Source: Acidobacteriota bacterium (GTDB lineage: Bacteria; Acidobacteriota; Terriglobia; Terriglobales; Acidobacteriaceae). From it: DNA of 32,272 nucleotides. Under the pieces are notes generated by a model. The model worked only from the letters and a program-made list of their open reading frames with translations. It had not been told where the DNA came from and made no database searches. The stretch is taken from positions 918 through 33,189 of the forward strand of contig QHZW01000089.1 in the NCBI GenBank assembly GCA_003224815.1, given 5' to 3'. Each line of letters starts with the position of its first letter. Positions within the stretch are counted from its first letter, which is position 1. The translations under genes were made by a program, and so were the position numbers. This document shows, in pieces, positions 9,783-18,809 of the stretch.

Positions 9783-9950
9783 CTAAGCTGCGCCTTTAGC
9801 TTGCGATTCTTCGCGTGCTGCCAGGCACTTCTCTTTTTCTTCAAGCAAGCGATCGATCTCACGGATCAATTCCATCAGCTTTCTTGGGTCTTGCTCCACC
9901 GCAGCCTGCTCGCAAAGCTTGCGCCAGCGTTCACCAGTTTCGCCCCTCAT
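9783..9950 (-). CDS. small helical protein, family copy B (below supplied ORF cutoff)
   Basis: Translated by hand: MRGETGERWRKLCEQAAVEQDPRKLMELIREIDRLLEEKEKCLAAREESQAKGAA*; GAGGTACT upstream as in copy A. Confidence 0.75.
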   Translation of the reverse strand: MRGETGERWRKLCEQAAVEQDPRKLMELIREIDRLLEEKEKCLAAREESQAKGAA

Positions 9951-10025
9951 GCCCCGAGTACCTCAAACAGAGATATACCACAGGTTCGCTGCTGCTTTCA
10001 TTTCTTATTAACCGATGCGAGGCAT

Positions 10026-10054
10026 TAAAAAACCCGCTGGTTCTGGCCAGCGGG
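10026..10054 (-). terminator. Rho-independent terminator
   Basis: CCCGCTGG-ttctgg-CCAGCGGG perfect stem; reading on the minus strand it is followed by TTTTTT, just downstream of the 10082-10273 minus ORF. Confidence 0.8.
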
Positions 10055-10081
10055 GCATGTAAGGAGGTGAGCTAGCTTGGG

Positions 10082-10273
10082 CTAGTCGGCTAGATCTGGA
10101 TCTGCTTGAAGAGCTACGAACAGCTTTTCGATGTGAGGATGAAGATTTGTCCGAGTGATGTGCTGCTGCTCCCTTAGGAATGCGCGCAATTCCTCAGCGG
10201 CACGCTCGACAGCATCGCGATCACACGCATCCCGAACGGCGACGCAAAGTTGCTTCAGTCGAGATTCGTCCAT
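10082..10273 (-). CDS. small helical protein, divergent copy C
   Basis: MDESRLKQLCVAVRDACDRDAVERAAEELRAFLREQQHITRTNLHPHIEKLFVALQADPDLAD; LC..A....D...V...A.EL...L pattern; terminator follows. Confidence 0.55.
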   Translation of the reverse strand: MDESRLKQLCVAVRDACDRDAVERAAEELRAFLREQQHITRTNLHPHIEKLFVALQADPDLAD

Positions 10274-10833
10274 ATCGCCATTTATCATGCCTGAATGGCG
10301 GCCGTTGTTCGATACAGTACATCCTGTAGGTATGTAGGTTAGGAACTCTGGCTTTCTAAGTGGGTGTTTCTGTCGCTGAAAATAGCTGTGACCCGATATG
10401 TCTTCGCCTCACTTCGTGAAGCGAAGCCTGTCCTGAGCGAGGTCTGATTTGGACGACTCAGCGGTTCCAGCAACTCGCCGTCTTTCGTGCTGTTTTCTAG
10501 CTCTGGCATTTGATGGCGCTTTATTCCCCAATCCCACGTCCACTATTTGCAAACATCCTCGCGACCGAGTCCGCTCCCGTTGCCTCACTTGGCCCAGTGC
10601 TATCGAACGCCGCCGGGAGGGTGCTTTTCTATGGACAAACAGTATTCCCGATTTGAAATGGGGGCTCGGCCGCCGTTACGAAATCAGAACAATTGCTTGA
10701 TCGGACGAGAGAAGAAGGGTTCGTCACCGACCAGACCGGCTCCATCTCCTCGCAAACGACCCGTGCAAGCACATCGCGAACTCACACTGTGATTGTCAAG
10801 TCGTTTACGTCTTGTCACGAAAATGGAACAACG

Positions 10834-11025
10834 CTATCCCGCTTTGGAAAGGTCCTCACCGCCAGCCAGGTCTGCACTCTTACGATCTGAAGGCTGCTCC
10901 AGATGCTGTTCTTTTCCATCCAGCTCGCGACTGATCTCGTTTACCAACTTCAGCAGCTTATCGTGGTCCTGCTCAACCGCAGCCTGCTCGCATAACTGAA
11001 CCCAGTGCTCTTGATGGTCTTTCAT
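10834..11025 (-). CDS. small helical protein, family copy D
   Basis: MKDHQEHWVQLCEQAAVEQDHDKLLKLVNEISRELDGKEQHLEQ..; LCEQAAVEQD identical to copy B. Confidence 0.75.
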   Translation of the reverse strand: MKDHQEHWVQLCEQAAVEQDHDKLLKLVNEISRELDGKEQHLEQPSDRKSADLAGGEDLSKAG

Positions 11026-11049
11026 AAAAACCTCGTACTTGGAGCAAAT

Positions 11050-11202
11050 TCAAATCCGGTCAACTGTCTTAAGACTCGAATCCGAAGGCACTTCGACCGT
11101 TGCTGTTGCGGGCCGTTTCTCTGCAATTTTCAGTTCTTCCTTGGCGAGCTCCCTCACGACTTTTTCTAATGGAATCTGTTCGAAATGTGTTTTCGTCTTC
11201 AT
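11050..11202 (-). CDS. small hypothetical protein (below ORF cutoff)
   Basis: MKTKTHFEQIPLEKVVRELAKEELKIAEKRPATATVEVPSDSSLKTVDRI*, translated by hand; same strand as and downstream-to-upstream neighbour of copy D. Confidence 0.5.
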   Translation of the reverse strand: MKTKTHFEQIPLEKVVRELAKEELKIAEKRPATATVEVPSDSSLKTVDRI

Positions 11203-11363
11203 AAAGACTTGTACTCCTACGATTCCAACCCTAGCAGTCTGGAACTAATACGGGTCACCTCTTTTAAAAATCGCGCCTTTCTTTAGCCTGGTAAATTGCT
11301 GATTTACGTGGTTATCACGTTGCAAAGAGAGGTTTGAACAGCTGTCGCTTGACATGCGCTGTG

Positions 11364-11396
11364 GTTAGCGTTACGTTAGCGTACCGTTAGTTATAT
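11364..11396 (+). promoter_or_regulatory. three tandem 11-bp direct repeats upstream of 11422 CDS
   Basis: GTTAGCGTTAC GTTAGCGTACC GTTAGTTATAT at 11364, 11375 and 11386; TTGACA at 11349-11354 just upstream. Confidence 0.6.
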
Positions 11397-11421
11397 GATT
11401 GAATTACGTTAGGAGGGTTCT

Positions 11422-11700
11422 ATGGCGACGCAGGCAAAAAAAGTGTCCATGAACTTCAGCACCATGTCGCAGGTGGATGTACCGCAAGGGCGAAATGGAA
11501 AACACAAAGACATCGTGACCAAAATTCTTTCAGATCTCGATCAACTCCAGAAAGGTATCGCTCTCAAAATTCCACTGGCAGAACTGGCGGACGGCAAAGA
11601 AAACGTAAGATCAGCTTTGAATCGCGCAACCCGGAAGAGTGGTCGTCGCGTAGCAACCGCAACCGATGCTACGTTTTTGTATGTGTGGAACGAAGGCTGA
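11422..11700 (+). CDS. small basic hypothetical protein, possibly DNA-binding
   Basis: AGGAGG RBS; MATQAKKVSMNFSTMSQVDVPQGRNGKHKDIVTKILSDLDQLQKGIALKIPLAELADGKENVRSALNRATRKSGRRVATATDATFLYVWNEG. Confidence 0.8.
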   Translation: MATQAKKVSMNFSTMSQVDVPQGRNGKHKDIVTKILSDLDQLQKGIALKIPLAELADGKENVRSALNRATRKSGRRVATATDATFLYVWNEG

Positions 11701-11846
11701 GATATTCCTTCTGGCCGACAGGCCGCCACGGAGAAAACAAGTTTCCAGGAAGTCATCCACGCGAATTCCCACCGCGCACGCCTGCTTTCAAGGCGAACAC
11801 GCCGGTTAGCTTGGCATCGGAGGGCGTTCGGTATTTGGGAACGGAA

Positions 11847-12095
11847 TCACGCAACCTTGCGTGCGGAAGAGATGCCGGCTACAGAGTCCAATGTCGAAAT
11901 GGTGCTTGCCTGCCCGCCCAACGAATCTTTCGCCAGACAGATGTGCTCGTGAAGAGCTGATCGAAGTTCTGGGAGGATACGCTCTAGATCAGCTTCTGTC
12001 CTGGCGGCCACTGCCTCTCGACACAGTTGCTGTATGCGTGCTTCGGTATGCTGGGGCACCTTTGTACGGTATCGGACGAACAAGCCCTTTGACAT
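11847..12095 (-). CDS. small helical protein, divergent copy E
   Basis: EARIQQLCREAVAARTEADLERILPELRSALHEHI matches the LC..A....D.......EL...L spacing of the small-protein family. Confidence 0.5.
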   Translation of the reverse strand: MSKGLFVRYRTKVPQHTEARIQQLCREAVAARTEADLERILPELRSALHEHICLAKDSLGGQASTISTLDSVAGISSARKVA

Positions 12096-12138
12096 ACACG
12101 AAGCTCTGTATCTTTAAAACGGCTATTCCCGAAGGAAA

Positions 12139-12252
12139 CTAATGCTTCAATAGCATGTACGCAAGTCCAAGCACGGAAAGCCCAATCATTGCCAGAAAAA
12201 GAAGATCCAGCCAAATTCCTGGCCGGCCGTGCGTATTGGCATTGTGCGTCAT
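12139..12252 (-). CDS. 37-aa single-TM small protein (below ORF cutoff)
   Basis: MTHNANTHGRPGIWLDLLFLAMIGLSVLGLAYMLLKH*, translated by hand; clear TM helix. Confidence 0.55.
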   Translation of the reverse strand: MTHNANTHGRPGIWLDLLFLAMIGLSVLGLAYMLLKH

Positions 12253-12277
12253 TTCGAATTCACGTCGGCCTGGGAAC

Positions 12278-12460
12278 TTAGGTATTGCCATTCCACCTCT
12301 TGCTAGAGGACGAAAGCTTTGCAGAAGGCGTCACTGGGTACCCATTCTTGAGCTGCTCTTGGGCTGCACGCAGGTCCTTGCAGTATTCACAATTTGGGTC
12401 GGAGCAATAAGGCGAATCGGCTTCCGCCTCACGCGGGGACGGAGTGGCTTGAGACGACAT
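12278..12460 (-). CDS. small Cys-containing hypothetical protein
   Basis: MSSQATPSPREAEADSPYCSDPNCEYCKDLRAAQEQLKNGYPVTPSAK..; CSDPNCEYC (Cx4CxxC) motif. Confidence 0.6.
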   Translation of the reverse strand: MSSQATPSPREAEADSPYCSDPNCEYCKDLRAAQEQLKNGYPVTPSAKLSSSSKRWNGNT

Positions 12461-12726
12461 TGTATTTTCCCTTGCGAAGGATTAAAGAGCCGGGACACCG
12501 ACGCTCTTTGGGGAGGGTGAAAACGGAGTCCCGGCACTTGTCAACGAGAGCCATTAAAGGCTCATTCCTTTGTTCACGGAAGCGCCAACTAACGTCATCG
12601 CCTTGCGAACGACTGAAACGGCGCGGGGCAGGGCTTCCGTTCGATATCGAATCGAGAAAAACGGTTGAACGTAGATTCTGGTTTGCTAGTTTTCTGCTCA
12701 CGTCTGCGTCGCAGGGAGGAAAATTA

Positions 12727-12928
12727 TGGCAACTCAGCCATTGAAGAATAACGAGCCGGGGCAAGGCCAACCCGTAGACTTAGCCATGCCGACGATGCCA
12801 CCTGGCGCATTCTGGCGAAAGGAGCCGCCGAAGAGGAAGATCCCGAAAAACTCCTGCAGATCGTCAAAACCCTGAGTCTCGCCCCTGAAGAAAAGAAGAA
12901 GAGGAAGCCAAGAAGAAATCCGCATAGC
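12727..12928 (+). pseudogene. frameshifted member (copy F) of the small helical protein family
   Basis: ATG frame MATQPLKNNEPGQGQPVDLA; then a second frame DDATWRILAKGAAEEEDPEKLLQIVKTLSLAPEEKKK; then a third frame EEAKKKSA*. The second frame has no start codon after its upstream TAA. Confidence 0.55.
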
Positions 12929-13121
12929 TTCCTTAAAACTGCGCGCTCTATCCTGCCGAGTGCCGTTCAAAAACCCTGGAAGTTGCTTGGAAATTAGAAA
13001 GAAGTTGAACTAGAAGACGCAAAAACAAGAATCACGAAGGCAAAAAGAAATGCTGCAACAAAAGCCAGAGCTAAAGAAAGTTTTCCTCCGTGATTCCGTG
13101 GTGAATTAGCCTTAAGCGGCC

Positions 13122-13865
13122 TTACGCCTTCACCTCATCGCGCTCCACCACGCCATCCTTGATGTAAATAACGCGATGCGCGTATTCAGCGATGTCGTGC
13201 TCGTGGGTGACCAGCACAATGGTGTTGCCTTCGGAGTGAAGCCGGTCGAACAGTGCCATGATCTCATTTCCCGTCTGTGAATCGAGATTGCCCGTCGGTT
13301 CGTCGGCGAGAATGATCGAAGGCTTATTGACCAGAGCGCGCGCGATCGCAACTCGCTGCCGCTGTCCGCCGGAGAGTTCGTTGGGCTTATGACTCATGCG
13401 CGATTCCATGCCCACGGCTTGCAGCGCTTCCTGCGCGCGCTCACCACGTTCATGCGCCGGTATCCCGGCATAAATGAGCGGCAGTTCCACGTTGTGCAAT
13501 GCGGTCGCACGCGCCAAAAGATTGAACGTCTGGAAAACGAACCCAATTTCTTTGTTTCGTATGTGCGCCAGTTGATCGTCGTCAAGTTCGCTGACCAACT
13601 GCGCATTCAGCCAGTACTGCCCCCGGCTCGGAGAGTCCAGGCAGCCGATCAGGTTCATCAGCGTCGATTTTCCCGACCCGCTTGGTCCCATAATCGCCGC
13701 ATATTCATTCCGCCGAATCGAGAGATTCACGCCCCGCAGCGCATGCACCTGCTGCTCGGAACCCATGTCGTAGGTCTTCCACAGGTCGGAGGTGTGAATC
13801 ATCGCCGACTCTGGTGGGGCCGACACGTGGGGTTGCGAGATATTGATTACTTCGGCAGTCGCCAT
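13122..13865 (-). CDS. ABC transporter ATP-binding protein (LolD/MacB type)
   Basis: GPSGSGKST Walker [16 protein letters not shown] signature, [12 protein letters not shown] Walker [14 protein letters not shown]; no permease adjacent in the window. Confidence 0.93.
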   Translation of the reverse strand: MATAEVINISQPHVSAPPESAMIHTSDLWKTYDMGSEQQVHALRGVNLSIRRNEYAAIMGPSGSGKSTLMNLIGCLDSPSRGQYWLNAQLVSELDDDQLAHIRNKEIGFVFQTFNLLARATALHNVELPLIYAGIPAHERGERAQEALQAVGMESRMSHKPNELSGGQRQRVAIARALVNKPSIILADEPTGNLDSQTGNEIMALFDRLHSEGNTIVLVTHEHDIAEYAHRVIYIKDGVVERDEVKA

Positions 13866-14189
13866 GCTTTTCTCCTGCTCCGGACGGGGCAACCGGGTCA
13901 CTCCTGTCCCTGGTTACATTGGACGGGCCACGTGGGCATTAGTCACTCGTGAATTCTGGCCGCTGCATCGAGCAACGCACGCTTACCTTCCACTAGGGGT
14001 ACGATGCGGTTCGGTGAAAAGTTCCAGTCCAGAAAGGGGAGTTTCGGGACTGCACTCCGAATTATATCCGCCTCACTGTTAATTTGGATGCATGGAATTA
14101 CAGACACTCGGTAAACCGGTAAGGTTCCCTTAGTGGGCAACCGGTCAAGAAGTCAACCCAACCCCATCGACTGCGCTCACAGCAGGCTG

Positions 14190-14327
14190 TGTCTCGCAAA
14201 AAGCGCGAGACAAGGCCGGGGCAACCGGTGGAAGATTTAATGGAAGATGAGTCGAAAATCCCGACCTCGGTCCCAGAGTCAAAGTCCCCACCCTCCCGCA
14301 AAGAACGCGGGAAGGATGGGTCACCCA
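14190..14327. repeat. two REP-like palindromes with similar tails
   Basis: GTCTCGC-aaaaagc-GCGAGAC then ggccggggcaacc; CCCACCCTCCCGC-aaagaac-GCGGGAAGGATGGG then tcaccc. Confidence 0.6.
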
Positions 14328-14612
14328 GTTGAAATTCTTACACCAGCTGGAAGTCCTAAATTGGAACGGGTGAGAGTAACTGGCAGTCGCCGTCGGTTTC
14401 GGTTGATGGCTCAGAAACTGCGGCGCCCAGCAGTTCCCAGGCTTCGAGATAAGGTGAGTACTTCTTACTCGCGCGCGCTTCGACTACTACACGATCAGCT
14501 TTGCCTTGCCGCCGGGCGCTCCGCGGTGGGGCGCGGATTTCAAGCGTGCCATCGAACGCGACGTAGCAGTTCACTCCTGAAGCTCCCTCGTGTATATAAT
14601 TTTGCATTCCAA

Positions 14613-15200
14613 ATGCCCCGTGAAACCATCGCCGATCCCCGCCAGGAAATTCTGCGCACCGCCGCGCGTCTTTTCCAGCAGCAGGGATACGACGCGACCT
14701 CGATGAACGATGTTGCTGCCGCGCTGAAACTGAGCAAGGGAGGCCTATATCACCACTTTCAGGGCAAGGACGAAATACTTTTTGACCTGATGAACCATGC
14801 CATGGACATCACCGAGCAGCGGGTCATCGCTCCCGTCAAGCTGATTGCCGATCCCGAGAAGCAGCTTCGTACACTGATCCAGCGTCACATCACCGTAGTG
14901 CTCAGCGAGCGCGACCGCGAAATCACGGTGATGCTGCACGAGAACCATCCGCTCTCGCCCGCGTTGCGCAAGCGGATCAACGCCCGCAAAAAAGACTACG
15001 TACATTTTCTCGAGAACCTGATCGCCGAAGTCCAGGCTGCTCGCGGAAAGAAAACGAGTGTCACACCGCGCGCCGCCGCGTTCGCGCTTCTCGGAATGAT
15101 GAATTGGATTTACCAGTGGTACCGCCCTGAGGGCAAGCTCGGCGAAGAAAGTCTGGTTCAGCAGTACACAGAAATTTTCTTTCAGGGAGCGCTCGGATGA
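14613..15200 (+). CDS. TetR/AcrR family transcriptional regulator
   Basis: ILRTAARLFQQQGYDATSMNDVAAALKLSKGGLYHHFQGKDEILFDLM HTH; likely start MPRETI. Confidence 0.92.
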   Translation: MPRETIADPRQEILRTAARLFQQQGYDATSMNDVAAALKLSKGGLYHHFQGKDEILFDLMNHAMDITEQRVIAPVKLIADPEKQLRTLIQRHITVVLSERDREITVMLHENHPLSPALRKRINARKKDYVHFLENLIAEVQAARGKKTSVTPRAAAFALLGMMNWIYQWYRPEGKLGEESLVQQYTEIFFQGALG

Positions 15201-15517
15201 GCGGGTTTTATTCAGTCGAGAAGCTCGTTGCGCGAACCACGCCCGACCGCCGCTACAACGAGTTCCTGCGCGTTCCGACCATGAGCGCCGGAGTTTACGT
15301 TCTGCCTGCAGGCGCAACCGACCGCCAGTCGCCGCACCAGGAAGACGAGATCTACTACGCAGTTCGCGGCAAAGCCGAGATCCGCATCGGCGACATCCAA
15401 CATTCGGTTCAGCCGGGGGACGTGATCTTCGTCGAAGCCCGCGCCGAGCACCGCTTCTTCGATATCGAAGAGGAACTGGTCTTGTTGGTAGTCTTCGCGC
15501 CCGCGGAGAGCAGTTAG
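15197..15517 (+). CDS. cupin domain protein
   Basis: ATGA overlap with TetR gene; SPHQEDEIYYAVRGKAEIRIGDIQHSVQPGDVIFVEARAEHRFFDIEEELVLLVVFAP. Confidence 0.9.
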   Translation: MSGFYSVEKLVARTTPDRRYNEFLRVPTMSAGVYVLPAGATDRQSPHQEDEIYYAVRGKAEIRIGDIQHSVQPGDVIFVEARAEHRFFDIEEELVLLVVFAPAESS

Positions 15518-16712
15518 CTTAGCGCCAGGAACATCCGCCGCACTGCTGCACGCGTCACACGCCCTTCCAGATATGCGCGGTACACTGACTCCCCTTCTGG
15601 ATGGTCCCCTTGTCCCTCCAGGTTTCCAGGACACAACAGCCGTGAGCCGAAGTGCGCCAGCGCGCCTTCCAGTTTGCTCGGCGCGTATGAATGCGGCATT
15701 CCCTTGCATGCGTGATGCAAGAACCGTGCCGCCTCTCCCGCAGCATGCGCCATCTTGAATTCACGGATGACAAAAGTGTTCGTACGTGGCACGTAAACGC
15801 AGCCCAGATGTTCGAAAGCGGCTTTTTCTTTCTCGTGCAAATGACCTTGCGCATCCGACTCGCTCACGTACACCACCTCCGGCAGCGAATCCGCCAGATA
15901 CTTCGGCTCTGTGCCGTTGTGCGGCGAATCAAGGCGGAATCCCAGGCAACGAGCCAATGAAAAAATCAGATTGTAAACTGCAGGTGAAAAATCAGGCTGA
16001 TCGTCTCCCCTCCATTTTTCGAGGCATAGCCGATAGCTCTCGTACTTCTCCAGCGGATTGGAATTGAAAACGCAAACTGCATCCGGCCCCAGGCTCACCG
16101 CCTGAGCTTCTTCGCCCACTGCTTGCCAGTAAAGCGCATCGACGTTTTGCAGGACAGTGATCGTTCGTTCGTTGGGTAACGCCTGTTTTACCAGTGGCGG
16201 CAGATGCTCCGGAGCCATATGCGACTCGCCAAACAGAACCAACAGTGTTGCTTGGGGATGCTGCTCCCGCATCTCATGAATTTTCACCGCGGCATGGCGG
16301 TCGCGCGATCGGATTCTTCGCAGATCATATCGGGGCATGCAGTCAACTCCATAAATTCCTTCTGCATGCTCACGTGCCGCAATCAGCAGACCATAAAATG
16401 GCTCCCACTGATATCCCCATTCGCGATCGAATCGCAGGCGTTCTCGAAGTTCTGGTTCAGAAATTTCTCGCCGCCACCAGGACTCCAGAATCTGCTGGTC
16501 CCGTGACAACACCGCTTCTCGGCCGATGCGATCCGGTCATTCAATTGCTCCGGCGTGAGCGGCGCATCATATTTTCGAAACGCGCCGCTGAACTCACGCA
16601 GATACTTGCTATGGCCAGCCCGGTCGCGTGACCCAATTTCGCGCCGCACTGCCGCCAGCGCGTGCATTTGCGCTCCGTGCCGCCGCATTCCGGAGATGGA
16701 CTGTCTTTTCAT
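15514..16712 (-). pseudogene. ChaN-like (haem-binding uptake/iron-regulated) family protein with internal deletion and frameshift
   Basis: N-terminal piece KYLREFSGAFRKYDAPLTPEQLNDRIASAE in one frame joins directly to EAVLSRDQQILESWWRREISEPELRERLRFDREWGYQWEPF in another. FGESHMAPEHLPPLVKQ and LQNVDALYWQAVGEEA support the family; the expected GDxHxxP segment is missing. Confidence 0.65.
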
Positions 16713-16816
16713 CCTGCCTTGACTCGCCGTCCCGTACTCCCTATCCTCGAAACTCGTTACCCATTAACTTGGGTGTCCCGCCCATTCCAGGTTTCGAAAG
16801 GTGGGAATCACAAACC

Positions 16817-17419
16817 TTGTCAACACCGCCCACCAATCTGACCATCGCCACCACCGGAGCCAGCGGTGCCATCTTCCTGCGCGAACTTCTCCCTGCCGTT
16901 GATCGCGATAAGCGAATTCAGACCGTCAACTTCATCGCTTCCGATAGCGCACTCCGCGTCATGGCTGAAGAACTAGATCTCCGCGGCCGCAACAACCTCG
17001 TCTCGCAACTGCTCGGCCGCAAGACATCCAGCAAAATCCGCCAGCAGGCTAATGCCGATATTGGTGCCAACGTCGCCAGCGGCTCTTATCCCGCCGACGC
17101 GATGATCGTGCTGCCGTGCAGCGTTGGGACGCTGGCCCGCATTGCCAACGGCATTGCTTCGCATCTCATCGAGCGCGCAGCCGACGTTTGCCTTAAAGAG
17201 AAACGTCCGCTGGTGCTCTGCGTCCGAGAAACGCCGCTCAACAAAATTCACATCCGCAACATGTACCGAGCCGCCGATGCCGGAGCGACTATCTTTCCGC
17301 TCATTCCCGCCTACTACTTCCGGCCCGCCTCACTCGACCAGATGGCCCATGAGTTCGCCTGCCGCGTCCTCGCCCACATCGGCCTGCCGCAAACAGATGC
17401 GTACCGGTGGAAGGGCTAG
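16817..17419 (+). CDS. ubiX: UbiX family flavin prenyltransferase
   Basis: LTIATTGASGAIFLRELL; PADAMIVLPCSVGTLARIANGIASHLIERAADVCLKEKRPLVLCVRETPLNKIHIRNM; TTG start inferred. Confidence 0.9.
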   Translation: MSTPPTNLTIATTGASGAIFLRELLPAVDRDKRIQTVNFIASDSALRVMAEELDLRGRNNLVSQLLGRKTSSKIRQQANADIGANVASGSYPADAMIVLPCSVGTLARIANGIASHLIERAADVCLKEKRPLVLCVRETPLNKIHIRNMYRAADAGATIFPLIPAYYFRPASLDQMAHEFACRVLAHIGLPQTDAYRWKG

Positions 17420-17638
17420 GTCGCCTACCGGCAACTGAACAACTGGCGATGCAACTGAGGGGAGAATTTCAGTCTAGAAGTACGGAAGTGCGAGCAACAG
17501 GTTTCGAGCGGACATGTACGATAGGGGAAAACCGGGCGGTGTAACCCTGTTTGCCGCCGAAAAAGCACAATCGCCTGATGACGTCTGTTATCCAAGATCG
17601 CTGCAGATGCAGCCGACGGTGTTAGCGTCGGTGTCTAA

Positions 17639-18707
17639 TTGAGGGTGACTGGCTGGGTCGGCTATTGTGGATACATTTCGTTTCGAAAAAAGCGAGTCTG
17701 GGTCGGCAGCGCAATTGCCATAATGAGCGCGTCCATTTTTGTTTGTACTCAGATGTGGATGACTTCTCGTAGTTTCATGGCTCTGAACACGCCCATTTCT
17801 CTGGCGCGTGGCGATATCAAATCCCGGCCCTTCAGGATCAATTTGAAGAATTACTACTCCGTGAGAATTGACACGGGCTGGCAATCCTACTTCGATCCAA
17901 ATTGTCCTTCCTATGACAACGTAAGATCCCGCTGGATGCTGTACAAGGATGGGACTGTTTTCGTGAAGTGGATCGACGCATCGAGCCCGTATGCGTACCT
18001 CGGTGATTTCCTCGGGGAAAAAGGAACATATGAACTCCGATTGGACATTCTGTCAGATACCGTGTGCTTAAACCCTGGTCGCCCAAGATTGCTTGTGTAC
18101 ACAGACCGAGGCGAATATGACGACCGTGCATCGCCGGTTTTGTTGCTTTCGGCATTCGGGGTAGCGTTCGGCGTGAGCCTGGTAATTCTGACGCTTATTT
18201 CAGCGGAGTTAGGCAGTCAGAATGTGCGTATTTGCGATTCGCACCGCTTAGCGCAATATTTTCAATGGGCCCAAACACTACCCCTCAAACGCCAATTCGA
18301 ATCGTCACCGGCATTCGCACTAGTTGCAACACCTATCCTCGTCATTCTTGTCATCGCTTTCAATGGTGATGTTGCAACCATATCCGTCGAAGGGTTTGTA
18401 CGTACATCTCTTAAAGCCAGGTCATTTGCCCGGGGAGGACGACGCTTTAGCTGGACCAGTTGTGGCCTGCATTGCTGACGCGGGCTCCGCACGAGTTCCT
18501 GCAGTGTACGTGAATTCGGCAGCAACATCGTGGGATGGGTTGGAAAGTGCTTTAAAGGATCAATTGAAGCTTCGCGCAAAGTGGGTCGTATACGTCGAGA
18601 CAGAGCCAAATGTTAATTGGGCTCACGTAGCCAATGCAGTGGACGCGGCGAAGGGGCTGCATGCGACCGTTGTTTTGGCTGATATTCGCAGACCCACCTG
18701 TCGTTGA
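17639..18707 (+). pseudogene. membrane protein with C-terminal ExbD-like domain, split by a frameshift
   Basis: 17639-~18400 encodes a two-TM protein (..FDPNCPSYDNVRSRWMLYKDGTVFVKW..); the next frame continues GLYVHLLKPGHLPGEDDALAGPVVACIADAGSARVPAVYVNSAATSWDGLESALKDQLKLRAKWVVYVETEPNVNWAHVANAVDAAKGLHATVVL (ExbD-like). Confidence 0.6.
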
Positions 18708-18809
18708 AACCTCGTATTCTCAGGAACTAACAGTCGTGATGCTTTCCGCTGAAGCACTAGTCCATCTACACGCACGGATTTCCGCGTCTTTGTATCATGA
18801 AGAGACGCC

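Noticed and set aside
10061-10089. AAGGAGGTGA perfect Shine-Dalgarno followed by TTG GGC TAG
   Set aside because: Would encode only two residues; more likely chance or a remnant near the terminator.
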